64,000 nt of DNA from positions 6,882,001-6,946,000 of the forward strand of contig NZ_CP108101.1 of NCBI RefSeq assembly GCF_036195325.1. Reading direction: 5' to 3'. Made by a program: the position numbers and the translations under genes. Below, piece after piece: positions 49,839 to 58,259 of the stretch. Below the pieces are notes generated by a model that was not told the DNA's origin, did not search any database, and was given only the letters and a program-made list of their open reading frames with translations. Source of the DNA: Streptomyces sp. NBC_00234. GTDB lineage: Bacteria > Actinomycetota > Actinomycetes > Streptomycetales > Streptomycetaceae. Position 1 is the first letter of the stretch. Every line of letters begins with the position of its first letter.

Positions 49839-51566
49839 GTGAGTGATACAGCTATTCGGTACAGGCGGCCCTCCGTCCGCAGCCTCGGAGTGGCCGGTGC
49901 GCTGCGGCTCGCACGCCCCTCGGACACCTGGTTCAAACCGGCGCTGAGCGTCGTCGTCGCCTCCGCCGTGCCCAACCTGCTGCTCTTCGCCGTGGACCGG
50001 CTCGACCTCGTGATGTACACGATGGCGGGATCGCTCTGCGCGCTCTACGGCCACCATCTGCCGTACGCGCGGCGGGCCGGCACCGTCGCGCGCGTGGTCC
50101 TCGGCATGCTCGCCGGCCTCGCGGTCGCTCTGGTCACCGCGTCGGTCACGGACTCGACCGCGGTCCTGATCGCGGTCGCCGCACTGCTGGCCGCCGGCCA
50201 GAAGGCGCTCTGCGACGCGAGCCGTGTCGGGCCGCCCGGGCACGTGATCTTCGCCTTCGTCACCTCCGCCGCCCTGTTCGCGCCGCAGGAACTCGGCCAG
50301 GTCCCCGGGCACCTCGCCCTCACCCTCGCCGCCGGGGCCTTCTCCTGGCTCGTCACCGCCGGCCCCGCACTGCTGCGCAGGGAAGGCCCGGAACGCCGGG
50401 CCACCGCCCGCGCCCTCGACGCCGTGGCCGCCTGCACCGCCGCCCCCGGGCACCGCACGCGGCACGCGGCAGCCGCCGCCGTGCACGGCGCCTGGCAGTC
50501 ACTCCTCGCCACGGGCCGCCCCACCCCCGTACGCCGGGAGCTGGAACGCCTGATGGTCCATGCCGAGACCGCACTCGCCGCCACGCCCCTCGACGGGGAT
50601 ACGGCCGACGGCGCCGGATCGCGCGGCGCGGCCGTGGCCGGCCCCGCGCAGCTGCGCGCCTGGGCGGCCTCCACGCGAGCGCGCGGTCCCCTGCCCTCTC
50701 CGCCGCCACTGCCGGGCACCACGGCGGAGCTCCTCGGCGGCGACCGCCCCGCACGGGCCGCCCACCGCGAACGGCCCAGCCGCCGGGGCACCCTGCTGCG
50801 CTCCCTCGCCCCGGGCTCCCCGCTGCTGCCCATCGCCTTCCGCACGCTCGTCGGCTGCGCGCTGGCCGGATACGCCTGCGCCGCACTCGGCGTCGGCCGC
50901 CCGTACTGGGCGATCGTCACCGCCGCCTCCCTCTACCAGGCCAACGTCACCCTGTCCTGGAACCGGACCCTGCAGCGCACGCTCGGCAACCTCGTCGGCG
51001 TCCTGGTCTTCGCCGCCGTCCTCCCGGTCAGCCGGACCGGCCCGCTCGCCCTGATCGGCTGCTGCCTCTTCTTCAACTTCGCGGCCGAGGCCCTGATCAC
51101 CCGCAACTACTGGCTCGGCTCGATCGCCGTCACCCCGATGGCCCTCCTGGTCCTGGAGTTCGGCGGCAGCCATCCGGCGGGCGAACTCGTCGGGGACCGG
51201 GTCGTCGACACCCTCGTCGGCGCCGTCGTCGGTTTCCTCGCCGCCACGGCGGTCACCAACCGGCGTGCTTCGGGGCATGTCGAGAAGGCCCTCGCCGCGA
51301 CCGAGGCGGCCCGCGCCCACGCCGTACGGACCGTCGCCGACCCGGCATCCGGGGCGGCCGAGCTCGACGGCGCGCGCCGCGCGCTCACCGGCTCCCTCGT
51401 CGAACTCCGCCTGGCCACCGACGCCGCGGCCGGCGAATGGTGGCAACGCGCCCTGCCGGAGGAACAGCTCCTCGCGGCGGAGCGGGCCGGACACCGTACG
51501 CTCGCCGCAACAGCACGAAGGCAAGGGCTGACCGCCCTCGGGCCTCCTCAGAACGGAGCGGTGTGA
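49839..51566 (+). CDS. FUSC-family inner-membrane protein
   Basis: 575 aa with two blocks of membrane helices (about 30-180 and 335-470) separated by a soluble segment of ~140 residues. This is the layout of FUSC/aromatic acid exporter (AaeB-like) proteins. The second block holds FRTLVGCALAGYACAALGVG, RPYWAIVTAASLYQ and the FUSC motif RTLQRTLGNLVGVLVFAAVL. Family members are implicated in export of aromatic or toxic compounds. It starts at GTG 49839. It overlaps a MarR gene by four bases (GTGA), a common pairing of an efflux protein and its regulator. Confidence 0.87.
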   Translation: MSDTAIRYRRPSVRSLGVAGALRLARPSDTWFKPALSVVVASAVPNLLLFAVDRLDLVMYTMAGSLCALYGHHLPYARRAGTVARVVLGMLAGLAVALVTASVTDSTAVLIAVAALLAAGQKALCDASRVGPPGHVIFAFVTSAALFAPQELGQVPGHLALTLAAGAFSWLVTAGPALLRREGPERRATARALDAVAACTAAPGHRTRHAAAAAVHGAWQSLLATGRPTPVRRELERLMVHAETALAATPLDGDTADGAGSRGAAVAGPAQLRAWAASTRARGPLPSPPPLPGTTAELLGGDRPARAAHRERPSRRGTLLRSLAPGSPLLPIAFRTLVGCALAGYACAALGVGRPYWAIVTAASLYQANVTLSWNRTLQRTLGNLVGVLVFAAVLPVSRTGPLALIGCCLFFNFAAEALITRNYWLGSIAVTPMALLVLEFGGSHPAGELVGDRVVDTLVGAVVGFLAATAVTNRRASGHVEKALAATEAARAHAVRTVADPASGAAELDGARRALTGSLVELRLATDAAAGEWWQRALPEEQLLAAERAGHRTLAATARRQGLTALGPPQNGAV

Positions 51567-52069
51567 CCGACGACATCGTGGCCTCGGTGGTACGGCAGTG
51601 GCAGGCCGTCAACCCGGAGCTCGACACCGGCCCTATGGAGCTCATCGGCCGCATCAACCGCTGCGCCGCGCTCCTCCAGCAGGCGGAGGACGCCCCGCTG
51701 CGCTCCGCCGGACTGACGCGCGGCGAATTCGACGTGCTCGGCGCGGTCCGTCGTACCGACCGCGAACTCACGCCCGGCGAACTGGCCCGCGAGACGTTCT
51801 CCTCCGGCGCCGCGGTGACCAAGCGCCTGCGCACCCTCCAGGAACGCGGCCTGGTCGACCGCCGCAGCGACGCCCGCGACCGCAGGGTCGCCCATGTCCG
51901 TCTCACCGAGGAGGGACGCGACCTGGTCGACCGGCTGCTGCCCCAGCAGCTCGCGTACGAACGCACCGTGCTCTCCGGCCTCGACGACGGGGCCCGCAGC
52001 CGGCTGAGCGCGCAGCTCAGCGAGCTGCTGGTGCAGCTGGAGGGCCGCATCGGCGGCGCCCGCCGCTGA
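51563..52069 (+). CDS. MarR-family regulator coupled to the FUSC gene
   Basis: 168 aa. The helix bundle ELDTGPMELIGRINRCAALL leads into a winged helix: LTRGEFDVLGAVRRTDRELT, TFSSGAAVTKRLRTLQERGL and the wing RRSDARDRRVAHVRLTEEG. The start GTG 51563 overlaps the FUSC stop (GTGTGA), so both come from one transcript. It probably represses this operon through GGTGTAACACC at 49813 and is relieved by a compound that the FUSC protein exports; this is inference. Confidence 0.9.
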   Translation: MTDDIVASVVRQWQAVNPELDTGPMELIGRINRCAALLQQAEDAPLRSAGLTRGEFDVLGAVRRTDRELTPGELARETFSSGAAVTKRLRTLQERGLVDRRSDARDRRVAHVRLTEEGRDLVDRLLPQQLAYERTVLSGLDDGARSRLSAQLSELLVQLEGRIGGARR

Positions 52070-52081
52070 GACGACGGGACG

Positions 52082-52879
52082 TCAGGGCGGGTCCGCCCGG
52101 TCGAGGAGCGCGGCCGAGCGCCGTAACTGTTCCGCGAGTTCCGCCAGCGCCGCGTCGCCTCCGCGATCGGCGGGCGCCGAGGCGGTCAGGGCCAGCCGGT
52201 CGCGGGGGCCCGCCCCGCCGAGGGGGACGGCGACGGCGTGCAGGCCGCTGACCGACTCGCCCCGGCTCACCGCGTGGCCGAGGCCGCGGATCTCCGCCAG
52301 CTCCTCCAGCAGCGCCGCACGCGAGGTGAGCGTCCGGGGGGTGGCCGCGGGCAGCCGCTCCTGCGGATAGAGGGCGCACACCTGGTCGGTGGTCATCCGG
52401 GAGAGCAGCAGCTTGCCGCCCGACGTCGCGTGGGCGGGATGCGTGCGCGACATCTCCAGCACCACCCGCACCGGCCGCGACGACTCGCGGCCGTCGGTGA
52501 CGAGGACCCGGTCCCCGATCAGCACGGCGCTCTGCACGGTCTCGCCGGTGCGCCGGGCGGCCTCCTCCAGCACGTCTCCGAGCCGGGCCCGCAGCGCCGT
52601 GCCGAAACCGGCGGGCCGGCCGAGCCGCATCAGCTCGGGTCCTGCCGCGTACCCGCGTCCGGAGGGATCCCGGGTCGCGAATCCACGCCCCTCCAGGGTG
52701 AAGAGCACCCGGTGCGCCGTGGACCGGCCGACGCCCAGCAGTTCGGCGGCCCCGGAGACCGTGAGTGTGTCGTGGGTGAGGAAGAGCCCCATCAGCCGGA
52801 GGCCGGTGTCCAGCGACTCGATGACGCAGCCCCGCGTCGCCGCGACGGCTTCTTTTCGGTGAATCAGTCCCTCGGTCAT
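52082..52879 (-). CDS. IclR-family transcriptional regulator
   Basis: 265 aa. The winged helix lies near 20-80 (LDTGLRLMGLFLTHDTLTVS; GAAELLGVGRSTAHRVLFTL). The IclR effector domain follows (TVQSAVLIGDRVLVTDGRES; HPAHATSGGKLLLSRM; GLGHAVSRGESVSGLHAVAV). AAAGGAG precedes ATG 52879 at good spacing. The effector pocket residues do not reveal the ligand. It converges with the MarR gene and has no adjacent catabolic target; the 450-bp gap upstream separates it from the conservon. Confidence 0.92.
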   Translation of the reverse strand: MTEGLIHRKEAVAATRGCVIESLDTGLRLMGLFLTHDTLTVSGAAELLGVGRSTAHRVLFTLEGRGFATRDPSGRGYAAGPELMRLGRPAGFGTALRARLGDVLEEAARRTGETVQSAVLIGDRVLVTDGRESSRPVRVVLEMSRTHPAHATSGGKLLLSRMTTDQVCALYPQERLPAATPRTLTSRAALLEELAEIRGLGHAVSRGESVSGLHAVAVPLGGAGPRDRLALTASAPADRGGDAALAELAEQLRRSAALLDRADPP

Positions 52880-53331
52880 GAATCTGCTCCTTTCGATCCG
52901 GTTCGATCACCTGTGCCTCTGTCCCGCCCCGAGGGACGGAATTAATCGCTCAGGAATCGAATGGGTCGTTTATGTTCACTGTTCGGCGCGATGCCGTACG
53001 GGTCGTATCCGACGCTTCGTCAAGCGGCGCCGCGTGCCTGGTTCTTGAGCATCCCGCACTGCGGGACGCGGGAGTGACGGGCGGGCGCGACCTCGCCGCC
53101 GATTACTCCCCGCGCACGCCCGGCGCCGTTGAGTGCAAAAACTGGTGAGTGTATTACTGCCGGAGTGCTCGCGCAGGGGGTTGGGTGAATATGCCGAAGC
53201 GGTGTTCTGATCTGGCTAAGCTCACGCGCATCGAAGTCGAGTTGATATGAATTCGAGCACTTGTTCACGACTGTCATCACAAGTGCGCAGATCTTCCGAA
53301 TGCTCCCCGAATCAACCGCCAGAGGGTTTAG
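52880..53331. other. Intergenic region between iclR-like and conservon genes
   Basis: 452 bases, lower in GC than the genes around it, holding the divergent promoters of the IclR gene and cvnA. No motif is clear enough to call. A minus-strand frame of 86 codons (53020-53280) has no ribosome site or family match. Confidence 0.5.
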
Positions 53332-54972
53332 ATGGTTCGTGTTGAATCACCGTCGATTGACCGAGAAATCCCCGTGGTCCGTGCCGTGCTGGTGCCCCTT
53401 GTGCTGATGGCCGGCGCCACTGCCGCCGGTGCGGCGCTGGTAACCGAGCCCGCGCGGATACCAGTCGTCTGGTGCGGTGCGATCGCCACACTCGTGGTCT
53501 CCGCACTCACCGTCGTACTCAACCGTCGCCGCCGTGCCATGAACGTCCAGCGCGCGCAGTACGAGCAGCGCATCGCCTATCTGGAACACCGCATCGCCGC
53601 GCACGACGCGGAGACCGTGCGGATGACCAAGGAGCTGCTGCCCGCCGCGATCCGCCGGCTGCGTGCCAGCAACTCACCCGAAGAGGTGATGCGCGACATC
53701 GTCGACGCGGACGAGTCGTACCGCAACCTCCCCAGGGCCCTGCGCGGTCTGGTCTTCCAGATCCTCGACATCATCGACAACGAAGAGGCGATGCGTGACT
53801 CCGCGCAGCGCGCCTTCGTCAGCGTCGCCCGCCGCGTCCAGGCCATCGTCCACCGACAGGCCAGCGAACTGCGGGAGATGGAGGACCACCACGGGCGCAA
53901 CCCCGAGGTCTTCGACGACCTGCTCCGCATCGACCACGGCACCGCGCTGATCGGCCGGCTCGCCGACTCCATCGCCGTGCTCGGCGGTGCCCGCCCCAGC
54001 CGCCAGTGGCCCAAGCCCGTACCGCTGTTCAGCGTGCTGCGCGGTGCGATGTCCCGGATCCTCGAATACCAGCGCGTCGATCTGCACTCGATCGCCAAGG
54101 TCGCCATCGTCGGCACCTCGGTCGAACCGCTCATCCACGCCTGCGCCGAACTCCTGGACAACGCGACGCGCTACTCGCCGCCGCAGACCCGGGTGCACGT
54201 CACCGCGGTCGAGGTCCAGACCGGCATCGCCATCGAGATCGAGGACGGCGGCGTCAGCCTCAGCGAGGAGGCCCGCGCCCGCGCCGAGAACATGCTCGCC
54301 CAGGCGCAGGCCGGCATCAACATGAACGACCTCGGGGAGTCGCCGCGGCTCGGCATGGCCGTCGTCGGCCGGATCTCCCGGATGTACCAACTCCAGGTCT
54401 CCCTGCGACAGTCCGCCTACGGCGGTGTGCGCGCCGTGGTCATCGTGCCGCGCGAGATGCTCACCACGGGCCCCGCTCCCGGCATCGCGCACGGCATCGG
54501 CGCCACCTCGCGGCCCCAGAGCTCGCTCGACATGTCGCAGCTCCAGCACGTCGTGCCGCCGCCCGGCAAGCGCAAGCCCCGGCCCGTGTCGGCGGAACTG
54601 CCCCCCTCGGTGGCCGCGGGCATGCCCGGCCACACGGAGAAGCCGGCCGGCCCGACGGGCCCGGTCGCCCCGGTCTCCGCGCTGGAGGACGACGTCCCCG
54701 TGGTGACCGAGTGGACGGCCGGCGGACTGCCGCAGCGCCGCAGCCGCGGTCGCGCACCGCTCGGTTCGCACAACCTCCCGCAGCAGACGGCGCAGTCCGC
54801 CGTCCCCGCCGCGGGAGCGCAGAACGGGCACAACGGAGGCCGGAGCAACGGCGAACCGCCGCCGCCCGGGCTCTGGCTGGAGGCATTCACCCAGGCGGTC
54901 AACGGGGTGCCCCAGGAACCCAAGAACGACGAGGACTCTGATGACGCGTGGGACAAGGGAGACTTGAAGTGA
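53332..54972 (+). CDS. cvnA: Conservon CvnA: histidine-kinase-like membrane protein
   Basis: 546 aa. Two N-terminal transmembrane helices (AVLVPLVLMAGATAAGAALV; VVWCGAIATLVVSALTVVLN) are followed by a coiled coil (AQYEQRIAYLEHRIAAHDAE). An ATP-binding HATPase domain lies at about 230-390 with the N-box E273-LLD-N277 (ELLDNATRYSPP). The final ~140 residues are Pro/Ala-rich and unordered. It is the first of the four conservon genes that Streptomyces carries in many copies, thought to form a membrane-bound heterocomplex resembling eukaryotic G-protein signalling. I see no clear phosphoacceptor H-box. AGAGGG precedes the ATG. Confidence 0.92.
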   Translation: MVRVESPSIDREIPVVRAVLVPLVLMAGATAAGAALVTEPARIPVVWCGAIATLVVSALTVVLNRRRRAMNVQRAQYEQRIAYLEHRIAAHDAETVRMTKELLPAAIRRLRASNSPEEVMRDIVDADESYRNLPRALRGLVFQILDIIDNEEAMRDSAQRAFVSVARRVQAIVHRQASELREMEDHHGRNPEVFDDLLRIDHGTALIGRLADSIAVLGGARPSRQWPKPVPLFSVLRGAMSRILEYQRVDLHSIAKVAIVGTSVEPLIHACAELLDNATRYSPPQTRVHVTAVEVQTGIAIEIEDGGVSLSEEARARAENMLAQAQAGINMNDLGESPRLGMAVVGRISRMYQLQVSLRQSAYGGVRAVVIVPREMLTTGPAPGIAHGIGATSRPQSSLDMSQLQHVVPPPGKRKPRPVSAELPPSVAAGMPGHTEKPAGPTGPVAPVSALEDDVPVVTEWTAGGLPQRRSRGRAPLGSHNLPQQTAQSAVPAAGAQNGHNGGRSNGEPPPPGLWLEAFTQAVNGVPQEPKNDEDSDDAWDKGDLK

Positions 54973-55376
54973 TCCAGCAGCGCGGAAACATGGACTGGAT
55001 GCTCAAGGAACTGGCCGACGACGTACCGAGCATCCACCAGATCGTGGTGCTCTCCTCGGACGGTCTGCGCATCGCCCGGCACGGCGGCGACCCCGACGTC
55101 GCCGACCGTCTCGCGGCGGCGTGCGCCGGACTGCAGAGCCTGGCCGCCGCCGTCGCCTCCGAAATCCCTTACAGCGACGGCCTGATGAGACTCGTCGTCA
55201 TCGAGGTCGACGGCGGCTTCTTCTACCTGATGGCCGCCGGAGCGGGCTCGTACCTCGCGGTCCTGGCCGACGAGACGGTCGACGCCGGACTGGTGGGAGC
55301 GCGCATGCGCGACATGGTCGTCCGGATCGGCGCCCACCTCTCGAGCCCGCCCCGACATGACGGGCAGGCCGGATGA
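54969..55376 (+). CDS. cvnB: Conservon CvnB: roadblock/LC7 protein
   Basis: 135 aa roadblock/LC7-fold protein (MDWMLKELADDVPSIHQIVV; LSSDGLRIA; YLMAAGAGSYLAVLADETVD). Bacterial members regulate small GTPases, here presumably CvnD. It starts at GTG 54969, overlapping the cvnA stop by GTGA, and its own stop overlaps cvnC. Confidence 0.94.
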   Translation: MIQQRGNMDWMLKELADDVPSIHQIVVLSSDGLRIARHGGDPDVADRLAAACAGLQSLAAAVASEIPYSDGLMRLVVIEVDGGFFYLMAAGAGSYLAVLADETVDAGLVGARMRDMVVRIGAHLSSPPRHDGQAG

Positions 55377-55741
55377 GTGCTCCCCGACGAGAACGCCGAA
55401 AGGCCGACCCGGCTTCGAACGACCCGGAGCGGCTGTACGTGATCACCGGCGATCCCGACGGCGAGCGTGCGGCGCTCGACCTCGTCACGATGGTTGTCGC
55501 CCAGGCCGAGCCCACGCCGACGGTCCAGCCCGAGCAGGCCGCGATCCTGCGGCTCTGCCGGGCCCCGTTGTCCGTCGCCGAGATCTCGGCCTATCTGAGC
55601 CTGCCCTTCAGCGTCGTGACCTCGCTCCTGACCGAACTGCTCGCGAGCGAACAGATCGAATCGCGTGCGCCCATCGTCCGCGCCACCCTCCCGGACCGAT
55701 CCCTTCTCGAAGCGGTGATGCATGGACTTCAGAAGCTCTGA
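55373..55741 (+). CDS. cvnC: Conservon CvnC: DUF742 protein
   Basis: 122-aa DUF742 protein with the family core YVITGDPDGERAALDLVTMV and a winged-helix-like second half (ILRLCRAPLSVAEISAYLSL; PFSVVTSLLTELLASEQIES). It starts by ATGA overlap with cvnB and overlaps cvnD by 20 bases, the standard conservon arrangement. It may bind DNA or act as a scaffold; its role is not established. Confidence 0.94.
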   Translation: MSAPRRERRKADPASNDPERLYVITGDPDGERAALDLVTMVVAQAEPTPTVQPEQAAILRLCRAPLSVAEISAYLSLPFSVVTSLLTELLASEQIESRAPIVRATLPDRSLLEAVMHGLQKL

Positions 55742-56336
55742 CACGATCACTGGCCCCCGGAGGGAGGACGTCCTCCCCACCACGGCCACGGCCGCGGTGA
55801 AGGTCGTGATCGTCGGTGGATTCGGGGTCGGCAAGACCACGATGGTCGGCTCGGTGAGCGAGATCCGTCCGCTGACGACCGAAGAGACCATGACCCAGGC
55901 CGGAGTCGGCGTGGACGACAACGCCGGGGTGGAGAGCAAGACCGCCACCACCGTCGCCATGGACTTCGGCCGGATCAGCCTCAGCGAGGAGCTGATCCTC
56001 TACCTCTTCGGCACCCCGGGCCAGGAGCGCTTCTGGTTCCTGTGGAACGGGCTGTTCGAAGGAGCTCTCGGTGCCGTCGTCCTGATCGACACCCGAAGGC
56101 TCGAGGTCAGCTTCGACGTGATCGGCCGGCTGGAGGAGCGCGGCGTGCCGTTCGTCGTCGCCGTCAACACCTTCCCCGACGCGCCGCATCATCCGGTCGA
56201 GGCGCTGCGCACCGCGCTCGACCTGCCGGACGAGGTCCCGATGATCGACTGCGATGCCCGGCTGAGGGTCTCCAGCCGGGACGTGCTGATGACCCTGATG
56301 CGGTATCTGCACAGCCTCGCCGTTCCCCTCGCCTGA
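55722..56336 (+). CDS. cvnD: Conservon CvnD: small Ras-like GTPase
   Basis: 204-aa P-loop GTPase of the conservon/MglA-like group. The phosphate loop is GGFGVGKT (residues 32-39), the G3-like motif is LFGTPGQERFWF and the specificity region is FVVAVNTFPDAPH, where N-T-F replaces the usual NKxD. It lacks a membrane segment and is presumed to cycle on the CvnA-B-C complex. Its start lies within cvnC. Confidence 0.94.
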   Translation: MDFRSSDTITGPRREDVLPTTATAAVKVVIVGGFGVGKTTMVGSVSEIRPLTTEETMTQAGVGVDDNAGVESKTATTVAMDFGRISLSEELILYLFGTPGQERFWFLWNGLFEGALGAVVLIDTRRLEVSFDVIGRLEERGVPFVVAVNTFPDAPHHPVEALRTALDLPDEVPMIDCDARLRVSSRDVLMTLMRYLHSLAVPLA

Positions 56337-56338
56337 CG

Positions 56339-56380
56339 AAGGTGCGCGCGCGATCCGCACGTACGCCCCGCGCGCACCTT
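56339..56380. terminator. Hairpin between cvnD and the conservon P450
   Basis: AAGGTGCGCGCG pairs with CGCGCGCACCTT across an 18-base loop, right after the cvnD stop. It could terminate or attenuate transcription into the P450, which begins 133 bases further on. Confidence 0.55.
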
Positions 56381-56512
56381 CCGTCCGCCGCACGTTCCGC
56401 ACGCCGTATCCGTCCGCCGCACGCGCACTCCCCGCGCGCCCTCCCCACGCGCGCGGCAGCACCCTGCGCGCCCCTCGCCCGGATCCCGGGCAGCCCGACC
56501 CCTGGAGCGATT

Positions 56513-58099
56513 GTGACCACGCCCTTCCACGACGAACCCGGAACGGCCCCGGGACCCGTGCCGCCCCCCGGATGCCCCGCCCACGGCCTCGGCCCCGGAC
56601 CCGGACCCGGCGGACTGCGCCGGTTCTACGGCCCCGAGGCGGAGAACGACCCGGCGGGCCTGTACGACAAACTGCGCGCCGAACACGGCACGGTGGCACC
56701 GGTGCTGCTGCACGGGGACGTACCCGCCTGGCTCGTCCTGGGGCACAGCGAGAACCTGCACGTGACACGGACGCCCTCGCAGTTCTCCCGGGACTCCCGG
56801 CGCTGGCGGGCCCTCCAGGACGGCAGTGTCGCCCCGGACCACCCGCTCGCGCCGATCTTCACCTGGCAGCCGATCTGCGTGTTCGCCGACGGAGCGACCC
56901 ACGAACGCCAGCGCGGCGCCGTCACCGACAGCATGGCGCGCATCGACACCCGAGGCGTACGCCGTCACGTCAACCGCTTCAGTAACCGGCTCGTCAACGA
57001 CTTCTGCCTCAAGGGCACCGCGGACGTCGTCAGCCAGTTCGCCGAACACCTTCCGATGATGGTGATGTGCGCCATCTTCGGCATGCCCGAGGAGTACGAC
57101 GACCGACTGGTCCAGGCAGCCCGCGACATGACCCGCGGGACCGAGACCGCCGTCGCGAGCAACGCCTACGTGGTCGGTGCGCTCACCCGGCTCGTCGAGC
57201 GGCGGCGCGCCGCTCCCGCCCCGGACCTCGCGAGCTGGCTGCTGGAGCATCCCGCCTCCCTCACCGACGTCGAGGTCACCGAGCATCTGCGGCTGATCCT
57301 CATCGCGGCGTACGAGTCGACCGCGAACCTCATCGCCAACGTGCTGCGCATGGTGCTGACCGACCCGCGCTTCCGGGCCAGGCTCAGCGGCGGCCACATG
57401 ACGGTCCCCGAGGCGGTGGAACAGACCCTCTGGGACGAACCGCCGTTCACCGCCGTGTTCGGCCGCTGGGCCGTCGGCGACACGGAGCTGGGTGGCCAGC
57501 AGATCAAGGAGGGCGACGCCCTGCTCGTCGGGATCGCCGCGGCCAACACCGACCCGACCGTACGGCCCGACCTCGCGGCCAACATGGAGGGCAACCGCGC
57601 CCACCTGGCGTTCAGCGGTGGCCCGCACGAATGCCCGGGCCAGGACATCGGGCGTGCCATCGCGGACGTCGGCGTCGACGCGCTGCTCATGCGACTGCCG
57701 GACATGGAGCTCGGCGTCGAGGAGAGCGAGCTGCGCTGGATCGGGAACATCATGTCCCGGCACCTGGTCGAACTGCCGGTGAAGTTCGCGACGAGCCCGC
57801 AGCAGGAGATCGACTCCGATCCGCTGACCGCGATGAACCGGCCCCTGGTGCGCACCGACTGGGAGGTGTCGTCCCCCGCCCGGCCCGCCCCGGCACCGGG
57901 CGCGGCCGTCCCGCCGCCCGCCCACGCCCCCGGCGCCTCCGCCCACGCCCCCGGCGCCTCCGCCCACGCCCCCGGCGCCTCCGCGCAGGCCCCGGCGGCG
58001 GGAGCACCGGCCCAGGTCCCCGTGATTCCCGGGCAGCGCAGGGCGGGAGCACCGGCCAGGCTGTGGCAGGCGGTTTCGCGCTGGTGGAACGGGTACTGA
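56513..58099 (+). CDS. Conservon-associated CYP157-like P450 with degenerate K-helix motif
   Basis: 528 aa, starting at GTG 56513 (GGAG seven bases upstream). The heme loop FSGGPHECPGQD keeps the ligand Cys374. At the K-helix, where a normal P450 has ExxR, the aligned residues are Q304-T-L-W307 (VEQTLWDEPPF), so both Glu and Arg are gone. This is typical of the CYP157 family. The I-helix is AAYESTANLIANVL. The C-terminal ~85 residues are a Pro/Ala-rich tail with three perfect AHAPGAS repeats (57920-57982), ending in an amphipathic LWQAVSRWWNGY. The tail is unusual for bacterial P450s and may attach the protein to a partner or to the membrane. The substrate is unknown. Confidence 0.9.
   Translation: MTTPFHDEPGTAPGPVPPPGCPAHGLGPGPGPGGLRRFYGPEAENDPAGLYDKLRAEHGTVAPVLLHGDVPAWLVLGHSENLHVTRTPSQFSRDSRRWRALQDGSVAPDHPLAPIFTWQPICVFADGATHERQRGAVTDSMARIDTRGVRRHVNRFSNRLVNDFCLKGTADVVSQFAEHLPMMVMCAIFGMPEEYDDRLVQAARDMTRGTETAVASNAYVVGALTRLVERRRAAPAPDLASWLLEHPASLTDVEVTEHLRLILIAAYESTANLIANVLRMVLTDPRFRARLSGGHMTVPEAVEQTLWDEPPFTAVFGRWAVGDTELGGQQIKEGDALLVGIAAANTDPTVRPDLAANMEGNRAHLAFSGGPHECPGQDIGRAIADVGVDALLMRLPDMELGVEESELRWIGNIMSRHLVELPVKFATSPQQEIDSDPLTAMNRPLVRTDWEVSSPARPAPAPGAAVPPPAHAPGASAHAPGASAHAPGASAQAPAAGAPAQVPVIPGQRRAGAPARLWQAVSRWWNGY
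57920..57982 (+). repeat. Three tandem 21-bp repeats inside the P450 gene
   Basis: Three adjoining copies of a 21-base unit encode AHAPGAS three times; the first two are identical and the third differs only at its last base. Such repeats expand and contract by slippage, so copy number may vary between strains. Confidence 0.9.
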
Positions 58100-58129
58100 C
58101 ACGAGGTCGACGCCCGCGCGACGTACGGG

Positions 58130-58184
58130 CGGGCCGGTGGCACCGGACCCCGGGTGACTCCCGGAGGTCCGGTCCGCCGGCCCG
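58130..58184. terminator. Terminator after the conservon P450
   Basis: Nested stems CGGGCCGG/CCGGCCCG and ACCGGACC/GGTCCGGT lie 31 bases after the P450 stop. Confidence 0.75.
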
Positions 58185-58259
58185 CGGGCCGGGGATCGGA
58201 CCGGGCCGCCGCGCAGGTCGTCGACCGTGCGGACGCAGGTTTCCGTACCATCGAGCAGC

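Noticed and set aside
53020..53280. 86-codon minus-strand frame before cvnA
   Set aside because: It has no ribosome site, mixed composition and no motif, and it lies across the expected conservon promoter.
57920..57982. Repeats as a CRISPR or satellite array
   Set aside because: The copies are head-to-tail without spacers and sit in frame in a P450 gene, encoding a repeated heptapeptide.
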